From positions 1 through 34,591 of the forward strand of contig JAFGVK010000183.1 in the NCBI GenBank assembly GCA_016938035.1: 34,591 nt of DNA, in the 5' to 3' direction. The DNA is from Deltaproteobacteria bacterium. GTDB lineage: Bacteria; Myxococcota_A; UBA796; GCA-2862545. A program made the position numbers and the translations under genes. The notes beneath the pieces are model-generated. The model made no database searches and was not told the origin of the DNA. It saw only the letters and a list, made by a program, of their open reading frames with translations. Shown here piece by piece: positions 1 through 8,908 of the stretch (positions are counted from its first letter, which is position 1; each line of letters begins with the position of its first letter).

Positions 1-2638
1 CATCGGTGTCGGTGTCGACCTCGTTCGAGGGGACGGAGCCGTCGCAGTTGTTGTCGAGGCCGTCGCAGCGCTCGGTGGCGGAGGGGTGGCTGTTGGAGTC
101 CTCGTCGTCGCAGTCCGTGTGGTTGGCGGACTCGCCCGCGTCGGCGCAGCTCATGTTCACTGAGACCACGGTGGTGCCCGCGATGGCGCCGTAGGTGTCA
201 CCATCCGCGTCCAGGTAGCAGAGGTCCCCGCCGTCGCAGTCCTGGTCGATGGTGTCGGCGGCGGTCTCGGTGGCGCCCGGGTGGATCAGGGCGCTGGAGT
301 CATCGCAGTCCCCTGACTGGAGCGAGGAACCGCCCTCCCACCCCTCACACGCGACGTAGCTGTCCCCGTCCCCGTCCTGCTCATCGGACGGTACCGTGGA
401 GGCGCAGGCGTCGCTCACGCCGTTGCAGCGCTCAGGTGCGCCGAGGTAGCGGAGCTCGTCCCCGTCGTCGCAGTCGCCGTTGTCATTGGCGATGAAGCTC
501 GCGGGGGTGTCGCAGGTGAAGCCGCCGGTGAGCGCGAGGCCGGTGGTCACGTTGGAGCTGTGGCCCGCGCCGTCCTGATCGGCGTCGACGTAGCAGTCCT
601 CCAGGCCGTCGCAGTTCTGGTCCACGTCGTCGCCGGGGTCCTCAGCGACGCCGGGGCGTATGTCGCCGTCGTCGTCGTCGCAGTCTGTGTGGTCGGCGGA
701 CTCGCCGGCGTCCGCGCAGCTCATGTTCGCGGAGACCACGGTGGTGAGCGCGGTGGTGCCGTAGGTGTCACCATCCGCGTCCAGGTAGCAGAGGTCCCCG
801 CCGTCGCAGTCCTGATCGACGCCGTCGGCGATCCCCTCGGTGGCGTCAGGGTTGATAGCGGCGTTCTCGTCGTCGCAGTCCTCGTCGGAGCTCGCGTAGC
901 CCACCTGGGCGCAGCCACCGTCCACCACGTCCAAGCTGACCCCTGCTGCTGCGTCTCCGTAGCCGTCGCCGTCGCTATCCACGAAGCAGGCCACGGAGCC
1001 GTCGCAGTCCTCGTCGATGTTGTTCCCGCTGACCTCGCCGGTGGACACCCCAGGGTAGATGTCCGCGTCCCCGTCGTCGCAGTCGAGGTAGAGGGGCCAG
1101 GTGTCCCCGTCCCCGTCCTCAAAGAGCTCGGTGTCTGCGTCCGGGCCGCCGCCGGGACCTATGTCGCAGGTGAGACCGCCGGAGTAGGGGGTGTAGGGCG
1201 CGGAGGTGAAGGCGTAGGGGTCGGAGCAGGTCGGGTCGCCGTGGTCGACCATCGGGCTGGCCGAGGTGCGCGGAGCCACCGCGGCGAAGGCCTCCAGGTA
1301 GAGGTCCTGGACGGGGTCGTAGTCGGAACAGAGGAAGGTGGGATCCCAGAGGAAATCCGGGGCGGAGGAGAGGTTGCCGGTTCCGGTCACCATGCTATCG
1401 GAGACGGCGGTGGCGATGTCCTTATTGACCACGTCGGCGCTGTTCCCGTAGAACAGGCTGTAGTCGATCGCCCCGGTGGCGGGGGCGACGAGATCGATCG
1501 CCTGGTTGGGTAGATCCCCGCTCTTGTAGGAGTAGGCGACGATGGTGTTGTCCAGGGCCAGGTCCACCCCGCGCATGGACAGGCTGCCGCCCTTGCTGGG
1601 GCCCGCGGTGTTGCCGACAAAGGCGTCGTTGGAGAAGCTGCCCTCGGAGAGGTCATAGGCGATGAGGCCGCCGCCGTAGTCCCCGTTGGAGGTGTTGCGC
1701 AGCCAGACGCTGTTGCTGCTGCTCAGCGTGTCGGTGACGTTGTCGGCCAACAAGGCGCCGCCGTGCTCGTCGGCGAGGTTTCCACAGTAGGCGTTGCCCA
1801 GCAGCGTGATGCCCGCGCCGGTGCGCGCGGTGGTGTCAAAGATCGAGATCGCGCCGCCCCGGTTGGCGTGGTTCTGATCGAAGGTCGAGTAGCTGACGTC
1901 CAGCGACTCGGTGGAGGCCGCCGACGGCGCCCAGCTGATGGCCCCGCCGTAGCCGTTGGTGGACAGCGTGTAGTTCTCGGAGAACACCGATCCGGTGACC
2001 GTGACGTCCGCCCCCCTCGCGAAAATCGCGCCGCCGTGCAGTGCCCTGTTGCCCAGGAACACGCCCCCGGTGACCGAGAGGGTCCCCGAGGTGAGAAAGA
2101 CGGCTCCCCCGCTGTGGCTGTTGTCCGTGGCGTTGTCCTCCATCCACACGTCGGTGAGGGTCAGGCTGAAGCTGCTGGCGCTGCCGGAGTTAACATTCAC
2201 CGCCCCGCCGTCTTTTGTCGCGCGGTACATGTCATGGAGGTACACCCTGGTCAGGGTGAGGGAGTCGGCGGCGGTCGCGGCATCGATGCCGCGGCAGGCC
2301 GCGAGGGTGCCGTCGAACTCGATGTCCTCGACGGTCAGGTGCCCTCCGCCCTGCTCGAGGATGTCCCCGCCGGTGGATGGGCGGAGGATGACGGAGGGCT
2401 CATACTGGCCGGTGGTGGTGTTGAGCACCGCCGGGTTCTGCGCCCGCAGGGTGAGGTTGTTGGAGACGGACACCCTCTCGTTGTAGGTGCCGTCTGCGAT
2501 CTCGATGACGTCGCCGCTGCTGGCCGCAGTGATCGCGCCTGCGATCGTGGTGTGGTCGCAACCTGATGGACACACGGTGCGCGTGCTGGCCAGCGCCAGG
2601 CTCGGGACGGCGAGAGACAGGAGAAGGAAGCTTCGCAT
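1..2638 (-). CDS. Secreted beta-helix protein with C-terminal MopE-like Asp-rich repeats (3' end missing)
   Basis: The frame is open from an ATG at 2638 to the left window edge (879 codons read, no stop), so the C-terminus is missing. Residues 1-17 are a Sec signal peptide (MRSFLLLSLAVPSLALA). Residues ~20-450 look like a right-handed parallel beta-helix: many short strands with G-G-A-[IVL] turns (GGAVFL, GGAIFA, GGAISI, GGALLA) and N-rich rungs, as in polymorphic outer-membrane/pectate-lyase-fold proteins. From about residue 490 the protein changes to cysteine-containing aspartate repeats of the type DCDD-x(n)-PGA-x-E and DxDGDxYG, the MopE / putative metal-binding repeat found in myxobacterial surface proteins; at least five DCDD/DCDG blocks are visible. 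I infer an exported cell-surface protein whose repeats bind a metal, probably calcium or copper. The substrate is unknown. It is divergent from the surface protein at 2862. Confidence 0.85.
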   Translation of the reverse strand, partial: MRSFLLLSLAVPSLALASTRTVCPSGCDHTTIAGAITAASSGDVIEIADGTYNERVSVSNNLTLRAQNPAVLNTTTGQYEPSVILRPSTGGDILEQGGGHLTVEDIEFDGTLAACRGIDAATAADSLTLTRVYLHDMYRATKDGGAVNVNSGSASSFSLTLTDVWMEDNATDNSHSGGAVFLTSGTLSVTGGVFLGNRALHGGAIFARGADVTVTGSVFSENYTLSTNGYGGAISWAPSAASTESLDVSYSTFDQNHANRGGAISIFDTTARTGAGITLLGNAYCGNLADEHGGALLADNVTDTLSSSNSVWLRNTSNGDYGGGLIAYDLSEGSFSNDAFVGNTAGPSKGGSLSMRGVDLALDNTIVAYSYKSGDLPNQAIDLVAPATGAIDYSLFYGNSADVVNKDIATAVSDSMVTGTGNLSSAPDFLWDPTFLCSDYDPVQDLYLEAFAAVAPRTSASPMVDHGDPTCSDPYAFTSAPYTPYSGGLTCDIGPGGGPDADTELFEDGDGDTWPLYLDCDDGDADIYPGVSTGEVSGNNIDEDCDGSVACFVDSDGDGYGDAAAGVSLDVVDGGCAQVGYASSDEDCDDENAAINPDATEGIADGVDQDCDGGDLCYLDADGDTYGTTALTTVVSANMSCADAGESADHTDCDDDDGDIRPGVAEDPGDDVDQNCDGLEDCYVDADQDGAGHSSNVTTGLALTGGFTCDTPASFIANDNGDCDDGDELRYLGAPERCNGVSDACASTVPSDEQDGDGDSYVACEGWEGGSSLQSGDCDDSSALIHPGATETAADTIDQDCDGGDLCYLDADGDTYGAIAGTTVVSVNMSCADAGESANHTDCDDEDSNSHPSATERCDGLDNNCDGSVPSNEVDTDTD

Positions 2639-2712
2639 CATACAGACCCTATGAAGTGCGGGTAGCATACCTCGAATCCCTAGCGGGCGTCGCGGCACAC
2701 TTTGGAGGGCAG

Positions 2713-2743
2713 GGGGACAGGGGAGAACCCTACCTATGTCCCC
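2713..2743. repeat. Inverted repeat in the divergent promoter region
   Basis: GGGGACA (2713-2719) pairs with TGTCCCC (2737-2743), with a nested GGG/CCC inside the loop. It lies in the 223-bp gap between the divergent genes starting at 2638 and 2862. It could be an operator or a structured leader of the plus-strand gene. No sigma-70 boxes are convincing on either side. Confidence 0.4.
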
Positions 2744-2861
2744 GGGCGCGCGCCACCCTGGCCAGGGACATGCGGCGCGATCTGGGCGTCGCTGCCCCCC
2801 CAGGAGGGACGCGAGCGGCGCGGGGTGATAAGCTGCCCCCTCCTGCAGAGAGGTTTTTCTG

Positions 2862-5800
2862 ATGAGCATCGTGCGTCCGCTGGTCCTTGGCCTGGTGTTG
2901 AGCGCTGGCTGGTCTCTCCCGGCCGTGGTGCCGGCTGCTTTCGCCCAGTCCCCCGCCGCGGGGTTTGAGCAGGGGGTGCTCTACACCCTCCTCCCTGCAG
3001 GGGCGCTCCCAGGGGATGGAAGCCTGGTGCAGCTGCACGTGCTCGCCCTCGACGCGCAGGGGCAGCCGATCACGGGGTTGAAGCTCAAGGCCACCGCGAG
3101 CGATGGGAAGGTGAGCGGTGTCGCCGAGGGGCAGGATGGGGTCTACCTGGTGTCCATGACCACCCCCAGGGTGCAGGGCGACGCCGACATCACCGTGACG
3201 GTGAAGGGGCGGACAGAGGACAGGGTGAGCTTGCACACCGAGCGCAGCTACAGGGTCAGCTCGCGTGAGAGCCGTCGTGTGGTGGCCGAGCTGGACCCTC
3301 CCAAGCTGGTGCTCGGCGACGACATGCAGGCGGAGCTGCACCTGCGCACCACCGAGGACCTCGCCGCCGCGGACCTGGAGGTGTTGACCTCCGCTGGGTC
3401 GGTGTCGGCCCTGGAGCGGGTGGGAGAGGGGGAGTATCGGGCGACCTACACGGCTCCTAAGCTTAACTATCCGCACCTCGCGGTGATGACGATCGCGGAT
3501 CGGGGGCGGCCAGAGGACGTGCTGGGCTGCGCGTGCCTGCCGCTGATCGGGAAGGTGCCCTTTCCCGTCAAGGTCGCGCCCAACGCAGAGGTGTCGCTGA
3601 TCATCGACGGGCAGTCCTTCGGACCAGAGCACGCCGACGCCAAGGGCAGCGCCAGGGTGATGATCAAGGTAGCGCCCGGGCAGCAGGTGGCGACCAGGGT
3701 GGTCCAGGTGGGCGGCACCGAGCAGACGGAGGACATCGATCTGAAGGTGCCGGAGACCCTCCACATCCAGCTCTTCCCCACCGTGGCCGCGCTCCCTGGG
3801 GATCCCGCGACGCAGATCGCGGTGCGGCTCGCGGTGCGGACCGCGGACGGGCTCCCCGATCCCAACGCCGCGGTCCACTTCTCGGTCGATCACGGCAGGG
3901 TCGGCGCACCGGAGTACCTGGGAGACGGCATCTATCGTGCGATCTACACCGCCGAGGCCGTGGCCGTCCCGACGGACGTGACCCTGAAGGCCGCGCTTGA
4001 GGGCTCGTCCATCCAGAAGAGCGAGCGTCATTTTACCCTGGTGCCCGCGCTGCCCGATCGGCTCCACCTCGACGTGGAGCCCCGTGAGCTGAGCCCGCAG
4101 GGGGCGAAGGTCAAGATCTTCGCCCGCGCCATAGGGAGCGACGGCAAGGGGCTGGGCGACAGGTCTTGGTCGGTGCTCGGGGTGGGCGCGACCGCGCAGG
4201 GGCAAGTGGCCGATCTGCGCAACGGCGACTACCGCATCGATCTCGCCGCGGACCTCGCGGTGGGGCCCGCGGTGGTGGCGGCGATCTCCTCTCCCCCCAC
4301 GGGGCTTCCCGCGGACAGGGTGCTGATCAAGCTGCTGAAGGACAGGGTCCCCGCCGACGGCGCCTCTCGGGTGCCCTTCGCGGTGTCAGTGGTGGACGCG
4401 TACGGGTATCCGGTGCCTGACGCGACGGTGCGCTTGCAGCTGGTGGGCGACGGGCAGGTCCCGGCCGAGGTGCAGACCGGGCCCACCGGGATCGGCCTGG
4501 GGCTGTACACCGCGGGCACCGCCCAGGGCCTCGTGAGCTTGGAGGCGGCGGCCGACGGGGTGCTGGGGGATCAGGTCGGCGTGGTACAGGGACCCGGTGC
4601 CGGCGCCCTGCCGATCGGTGGATCGCCTGAGGAGATCGCGGTCCGGCAGCGGTGGGGGCGATCCATCGCGCTGGTCGAGATCCGCCGCGAGGATGCCCCG
4701 GGAGCGCTCTCCTCCGGTGAGGCTCAGGAGGCACAGGCGGAGGCTGCCCCACCGGCGGAGGAGCCTGCTCCCCCCACCTTGGAGGAGGCCCCCGCGGAGG
4801 AGCCAGCGGCTCCCCCGCGCGAGGAGGCCCCCGCTGGCGCCGCAGTCACCGAGCTGGAGGTGCGCGCGGCGCCCGACTCGGTCGCACCGGGGGGCAAGGT
4901 CGCCCTCAGGGTCAGCGCGCTTGACGAGGCGGGGCGCGGCGTCCCTGGTGTCGGGTTGGAGTTCATGCTCTCTCAGGGGAGCGTGGGCAAGGTGCGCGAG
5001 CTGGGCGTCGGGGAGTACGAGTGCGATCTGTCGGTGCCCGCCAGCGCGACGGGGCAGGTGAAGGTCACGGTGATCGCAGGCGACGGCGAGGTGGTGAAGT
5101 TCTCCAAGGTGCCGGTGGCGCCGGCCCCCAAGGGCGAGGTGATCTCTCTCGACGGGCCGCAGCCGGACGCCCCCAAGGTGAGGGCGCCCCGCGAGAAGAC
5201 CCCCAGGGCGGACGATGGGCCGTCGGTGGCCGTGTGGGGTGGGCTGATCGGGTCGAGCTACCACTACGAGCAGGTGCCGCTGGTGGAGGACGGGCCGCTG
5301 CTGCCGTCGATCTTCTCGGTGGGGGGCGACAACGGCGACAAGAGCGCCGCGCCTCTGGGCGCTGAGCTGGGGGTCGGCGGCTGGTACCTGCCCTGGCTGG
5401 GGGCGGAGCTCGGCCTCCGCTCCTCGCACTACACCGTGACGGCCGATGAATTTGCCGGAGACTCCATCGGTGACAACCTGACGCGGTTCCGCGCCGACTT
5501 GCTCGGGCGCTACTCGGTAGACGTGGGCTCGGCGCGGGTGCACCTCGGGCTGCGCGCAGGGCTCCGGGCGGACGATCTGATCGTCTACATGGGCTCTGTG
5601 GAGGCGGGGCACATCGACTACCAGGCGCTGAACGTGTTTGGCGCCGACGTGGGGCTGGACCTGGGCCTGAGCGCGGGGGCGCTGGAGGCACACCTGGGGC
5701 TGAGTGAGGGCCTGTCCTCCTTCACCCTGCCCTACGCCACCGAGTGGACCCTGGGCGCGAGCTATGACCTCGACGAGCACCTGTTCGTGCGCGGCGCTCT

Positions 5801-5912
5801 GGATGGCTCCAGCCGCTCCATCCCGGTGGTGGGCCTGGACTCCGGGCGCGATCTCGGGGAGCTGTCGGACGGACAGACCCTGCTGATCGTCGGCGCGGGC
5901 TGGCGCCTCTAG
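2862..5912 (+). CDS. Ig-repeat surface protein with C-terminal outer-membrane beta-barrel
   Basis: 1016 residues. GAGAGG stands about eight bases before the ATG. Residues 1-28 form a signal peptide ending AAFA-Q. The body to about residue 600 is a series of bacterial Ig-like (Big/invasin-type) beta-sandwich domains, recognisable by phrases such as LDAQGQPITGLKLKA, DGASRVPFAVSVVDAYGYPV and G-x-Y-x-A-x-Y-T endings. Residues ~620-660 are an Ala/Pro/Glu linker, followed by one more Ig domain (~665-755). Residues ~790-1016 alternate polar and hydrophobic residues with many Gly/Tyr/Trp and end in GAGWRL, consistent with a small outer-membrane barrel of the opacity/OmpA-N type. This order, Ig repeats first and barrel last, is opposite to intimin/invasin. 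I infer an outer-membrane protein displaying Ig domains, perhaps an adhesin or structural protein. The stop overlaps the convergent gene's stop in a shared CTAG. Confidence 0.85.
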   Translation: MSIVRPLVLGLVLSAGWSLPAVVPAAFAQSPAAGFEQGVLYTLLPAGALPGDGSLVQLHVLALDAQGQPITGLKLKATASDGKVSGVAEGQDGVYLVSMTTPRVQGDADITVTVKGRTEDRVSLHTERSYRVSSRESRRVVAELDPPKLVLGDDMQAELHLRTTEDLAAADLEVLTSAGSVSALERVGEGEYRATYTAPKLNYPHLAVMTIADRGRPEDVLGCACLPLIGKVPFPVKVAPNAEVSLIIDGQSFGPEHADAKGSARVMIKVAPGQQVATRVVQVGGTEQTEDIDLKVPETLHIQLFPTVAALPGDPATQIAVRLAVRTADGLPDPNAAVHFSVDHGRVGAPEYLGDGIYRAIYTAEAVAVPTDVTLKAALEGSSIQKSERHFTLVPALPDRLHLDVEPRELSPQGAKVKIFARAIGSDGKGLGDRSWSVLGVGATAQGQVADLRNGDYRIDLAADLAVGPAVVAAISSPPTGLPADRVLIKLLKDRVPADGASRVPFAVSVVDAYGYPVPDATVRLQLVGDGQVPAEVQTGPTGIGLGLYTAGTAQGLVSLEAAADGVLGDQVGVVQGPGAGALPIGGSPEEIAVRQRWGRSIALVEIRREDAPGALSSGEAQEAQAEAAPPAEEPAPPTLEEAPAEEPAAPPREEAPAGAAVTELEVRAAPDSVAPGGKVALRVSALDEAGRGVPGVGLEFMLSQGSVGKVRELGVGEYECDLSVPASATGQVKVTVIAGDGEVVKFSKVPVAPAPKGEVISLDGPQPDAPKVRAPREKTPRADDGPSVAVWGGLIGSSYHYEQVPLVEDGPLLPSIFSVGGDNGDKSAAPLGAELGVGGWYLPWLGAELGLRSSHYTVTADEFAGDSIGDNLTRFRADLLGRYSVDVGSARVHLGLRAGLRADDLIVYMGSVEAGHIDYQALNVFGADVGLDLGLSAGALEAHLGLSEGLSSFTLPYATEWTLGASYDLDEHLFVRGALDGSSRSIPVVGLDSGRDLGELSDGQTLLIVGAGWRL

Positions 5913-6853
5913 CGGACCCTGTGGGGCAGCGGGGCGCCCTCGACCCACGCCCGCAGGGCGCCCTCCACCCCCTCAGCCACCCGCGCTCCCAGCTCCTCGG
6001 TGTACCCCGCCGCGTGCGGGGTGAAGAGGACCGCCGGGTGATCGACCGCTAGCGCCGGCCAGGGCTCGGAGGGGAACACGTCCACCGCCAGGCCCCCTAG
6101 CCGCCCCTCAGTCACCGCTCGGACCGCCTCCTCTACGTCGAGGAGCGCGCCACGGGCTGTGTTGACGACGATCGCGTGGGGACGCAGCAGCGCCAGCGCG
6201 CCCCGGTGGAGCAGCCCCTCGGAGGAGGGGTTCAGGTCGCAGTGGAGCGTGACCGCGTCGCAGCGCCGCAGCCCGTCCGCGAGGGCCACCTCCTCGACCC
6301 CCGTCGGCACGCCCCCAGGGTCCACTCCCAGCACGTGGGCGCCCATGGCCTGGAGCAGCGCGGCCACCCGCCGGCCGATGACCCCCAGGCCCACCACCAG
6401 CACCTCGCTCCCCCGAACGCTGCGGGGGCTCATCGCGGGGAGCGCGCCCCTGGCCCACGCCCCGTGCCGCGATGCCTCAAGCTGTGGTCCTAGCCGCCGG
6501 CTCAGGTGCAGCAGGCAGGCGAGGGCGTGCTCCGCCACCGCGTCCCTGCGGGCCTGCGGGAGGCGGAGCACCGCGATCCCCCCCGCCTCCGCCGCGGTGA
6601 GATCGACGTGATCGAAGCCGGAGGTGGTGGTGATCACCAGGTCGCCCGCGAAGCGGCGCAGCGCGCCGGCGTCCACCCTGACCCCCGAGGTGACCACCAG
6701 CGCCCCGGCCCGCTCTAGCGCGTCGGGGGGGACGAGGGAGGGACAGAGCCGCCACTCGAGGCCCAGGCGCTCGGCCGCTTCGCGCTCAAGCTGTAGGGCG
6801 TAGTCGGTCTCGTAGGCGGATCTTCCCCACCGGATCACGGCGCGTCGGGACAT
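5909..6853 (-). CDS. D-isomer-specific 2-hydroxyacid dehydrogenase (NAD-dependent)
   Basis: 314 residues from the ATG at 6853, preceded by AGGAGG nine bases upstream; the frame stays open further upstream, but that stretch reads as antisense of the antiporter gene. The protein has the two-part fold of the D-2-hydroxyacid dehydrogenase family: a substrate-binding part around a Rossmann domain with GLGVIG at 155-160 and an acidic residue (VDPG) after the second strand. The family's catalytic triad is visible as Arg234 (VNTARGALLD), Glu263 (DVFPSEPW) and His280 (TPHAAGYT). The enzyme should reduce a 2-keto acid, or oxidise a D-2-hydroxy acid, with NAD(H) in the cytosol. The closest subgroup looks like PdxB/SerA/glyoxylate-reductase-like proteins without an ACT domain, and the substrate cannot be told. 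It ends in a 4-bp overlap with the Ig/barrel gene. Confidence 0.9.
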   Translation of the reverse strand: MSRRAVIRWGRSAYETDYALQLEREAAERLGLEWRLCPSLVPPDALERAGALVVTSGVRVDAGALRRFAGDLVITTTSGFDHVDLTAAEAGGIAVLRLPQARRDAVAEHALACLLHLSRRLGPQLEASRHGAWARGALPAMSPRSVRGSEVLVVGLGVIGRRVAALLQAMGAHVLGVDPGGVPTGVEEVALADGLRRCDAVTLHCDLNPSSEGLLHRGALALLRPHAIVVNTARGALLDVEEAVRAVTEGRLGGLAVDVFPSEPWPALAVDHPAVLFTPHAAGYTEELGARVAEGVEGALRAWVEGAPLPHRVR

Positions 6854-6983
6854 GGCTCGCTGCCTCCTCATGGGCTCAGGAGCGCACTGGTATCCCGCCG
6901 CTCCCGCCCGCGGCGCCCAGGCGCTATCTTGGAGGGCGCGGCACGCCGTCTGGGAGAGGTCGCACAGAGGAGGAGCGCGCGCC

Positions 6984-8360
6984 ATGAGCCCCAGACCCCC
7001 CACCTTGTTCGAGGCCCTGATCCCCGTGGTCGCCACCGCCCTGCTGCTGTTGCTGGGGATCGGCCGCTGGGGGGCGCCTGTCCCGGTGCTTCTGGCGCTG
7101 GCCAGCGCGGTGCCCGCCCTGCTGGCGGCGCGTCTGGGCTGGCGCTGGCGCGAGCTGGAGGAGGGGATGGTGCAGGGGATGGCGCTGGCGCTCCCGGCCG
7201 CGGTGATCCTGCTGGTGGTGGGGATGACGATTGGCGCTTGGGCGCAGGCGGGCACCCTCGGCGCGATGGTCGTGTACGGGTTGGGGATCCTCTCCCCCGC
7301 CTGGTTCCTCCCTGCCACGGTGGCGCTCACCGGGGGGGTGGCCCTGGCGATCGGCTCGTCGTGGACCACCGCGGCGACGGTGGGCGTCGCGCTCCTTGGC
7401 ATTGGGCAGGCGCTGGGATTTGACCCCGGGGTGGTCGCCGGCGCGATCGTCTCCGGGGCGTATTTCGGCGACAAGATGTCGCCCCTCTCCGACACCACCA
7501 ACCTGGCCCCCTCCATCGCTGGCGCTCAGCTCTTCGAGCACATCCGCGCGATGATCGCCACCACCGTCCCGGCCTTCGTCCTCGCGGTGGTCGTGATGGG
7601 CGTGGTGGGTCTGTTCGGCGGGGGAGGCGACTACGCCCCGGAGGACCTGGCGTCGCTGGAGCGCTCGCTGCGTGCGGCGCAGCACATCAGCCCCTGGCTG
7701 CTGCTCCCTCCGGTGGGGGTGCTGGCCCTGGCCCTGCTCCGGGTGCCCGCGGTGCCCGCCCTGCTGCTCGCGACCCTGCTGGGCGCTGGCCTGGCGGTCG
7801 TGGTGCAGGGGGTCGACGCCTCGGCGGTGCTCACGGCGCTGTATCAGGGGAACACCCTGGAGAGCTCCGATCCTCGCGTGGTCGAGCTGCTGGGGCGAGG
7901 CGGGATGTCCGCGATGCTCGACACCATCGCGCTGGTGCTCGCCGCCACCGCCTTCGGGGGCCTGATGGAGCGGGGAGGCTTCATGGGGGTGATCCTGGAG
8001 GCGATCCTCGCCAGGGTGAGGGGGCCCGCCGGGCTGATCACCGCCACGCTGATCTCGGCGGTGGGGGTGAACGTGCTCCTGGCGGAGCAGTACCTCGCGA
8101 TCGTGCTGCCTGGCAGGATGTTCCGCGACGCGTTCCCCCGGATGGGCCTGCGCCCGCGGATGCTGTCCCGCACCCTGGAGGACGCGGGAACCGTGACCTC
8201 GGTGTTGGTGCCGTGGAATTCATGCGGCGCCTTCATGGCCGCGACCCTCGGGGTGTCCACCTGGGCCTACGCCCCTTGGGCGGTGCTGAACTGGTCGATC
8301 CCGCTGATCGCCGTGGCCTACGCCTGGACCGGCCTGTTCATCCACAGGGAGGAGCCATGA
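6984..8360 (+). CDS. nhaC: Na+/H+ antiporter, NhaC family
   Basis: 458 residues starting at MSPRPPTLFEAL, with GAGGAG about nine bases before the ATG; an upstream in-frame ATG at 6852 would add 44 non-family residues. About a dozen hydrophobic segments fill the protein, typical of NhaC in number and length. The family signature GDKMSPLSDTTNLAP lies at residues 162-176, and a second conserved charged/serine stretch lies in the C-terminal half (VPWNSCGAFMAATLG). NhaC proteins exchange Na+ for H+ across the inner membrane; some relatives carry malate/lactate, so the cation role is by family only. Its last four bases overlap the start of the recX-like gene (ATGA), so the two are translationally coupled. 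Confidence 0.93.
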   Translation: MSPRPPTLFEALIPVVATALLLLLGIGRWGAPVPVLLALASAVPALLAARLGWRWRELEEGMVQGMALALPAAVILLVVGMTIGAWAQAGTLGAMVVYGLGILSPAWFLPATVALTGGVALAIGSSWTTAATVGVALLGIGQALGFDPGVVAGAIVSGAYFGDKMSPLSDTTNLAPSIAGAQLFEHIRAMIATTVPAFVLAVVVMGVVGLFGGGGDYAPEDLASLERSLRAAQHISPWLLLPPVGVLALALLRVPAVPALLLATLLGAGLAVVVQGVDASAVLTALYQGNTLESSDPRVVELLGRGGMSAMLDTIALVLAATAFGGLMERGGFMGVILEAILARVRGPAGLITATLISAVGVNVLLAEQYLAIVLPGRMFRDAFPRMGLRPRMLSRTLEDAGTVTSVLVPWNSCGAFMAATLGVSTWAYAPWAVLNWSIPLIAVAYAWTGLFIHREEP

Positions 8361-8908
8361 GTCAGCCCCGCAGACCGGTCGACGAGCGCTACCTGCGCAA
8401 CGCGATCAACCGCTACCTGGACCGCTGGTTCACCAGCTCCCCCCACCTCCACCGGCTGATGATGGAGCGGGTTCGCGCCAGCGCCTCGCTCTACGGGACC
8501 GATCCTGTCGAGGGTGAGGCCATGTTGAGGCGGGTCATCGCCGACCTCGTTGAGCGCGGGGTGCTCGACGACAGGGGCTACGCCAGGGCCAGGGCGCAGG
8601 TGCTCCGCCAGCGGGGGGCCTCCGAGCGGGCGGTCCGGGCGTCGCTGGCGGAGAAGGGGCTGCGCGGCCCGCTGATCGACGAGGTGTTGGCCGAGGTGGA
8701 CGGCGAGGAGGCGGTGGACAGCGAGCTGCTCGCGGCGATCACTTGGGCCCGCAAGCGGGGCCTTGGTCCGTATCGCACGGGGCAGCGGGAGGAGCACCGC
8801 CAGCGGGACCTCGGGAGGATGGGACGCAAGGGCTTCTCCTACGCGGTCGCCAGCAAGGTGCTCTCCGCTCAGGACCCGGAGGCGCTGGAGGCGCTGCTAG
8901 AGCGCTAG
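8357..8908 (+). CDS. recX: RecX family regulatory protein
   Basis: 183 residues from the ATG inside the ATGA overlap with nhaC, with GGGAGGAG just upstream; the frame is open earlier but that part lies inside nhaC. The helix pattern is that of RecX: a repeat with VERGVLDDRGYARARAQVLRQRG, then RAVRASLAEKGL and, at the end, a second repeat with RMGRKGFSYAVASKVLS. RecX binds RecA filaments and modulates recombination activity. The usual recA partner is not in this window, and pairing with an antiporter is unusual. The N-terminal ~50 residues (RNAINRYLDRWFTSSPHLHRLM) look like an extra helical cap. Its stop overlaps the convergent flavoprotein gene by 12 bp. Confidence 0.8.
   Translation: MSQPRRPVDERYLRNAINRYLDRWFTSSPHLHRLMMERVRASASLYGTDPVEGEAMLRRVIADLVERGVLDDRGYARARAQVLRQRGASERAVRASLAEKGLRGPLIDEVLAEVDGEEAVDSELLAAITWARKRGLGPYRTGQREEHRQRDLGRMGRKGFSYAVASKVLSAQDPEALEALLER

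Noticed and set aside
560..1513. Plus-strand Val/Ala-rich frame that looks like a membrane protein
   Set aside because: It is the reverse complement of the MopE-type aspartate repeats (GAC/GAT reads as GTC/ATC), not a gene.
1..2638. Possible CRISPR or intergenic repeat array because of regular repeats
   Set aside because: The repeats are coding (aspartate-rich protein repeats), vary in length and sequence, and have no spacer/repeat structure.
6854..7516. N-terminal extension of the hydroxyacid dehydrogenase
   Set aside because: The extra residues have no similarity to the family and lie opposite the antiporter; a good ribosome-binding site supports the ATG at 6853.
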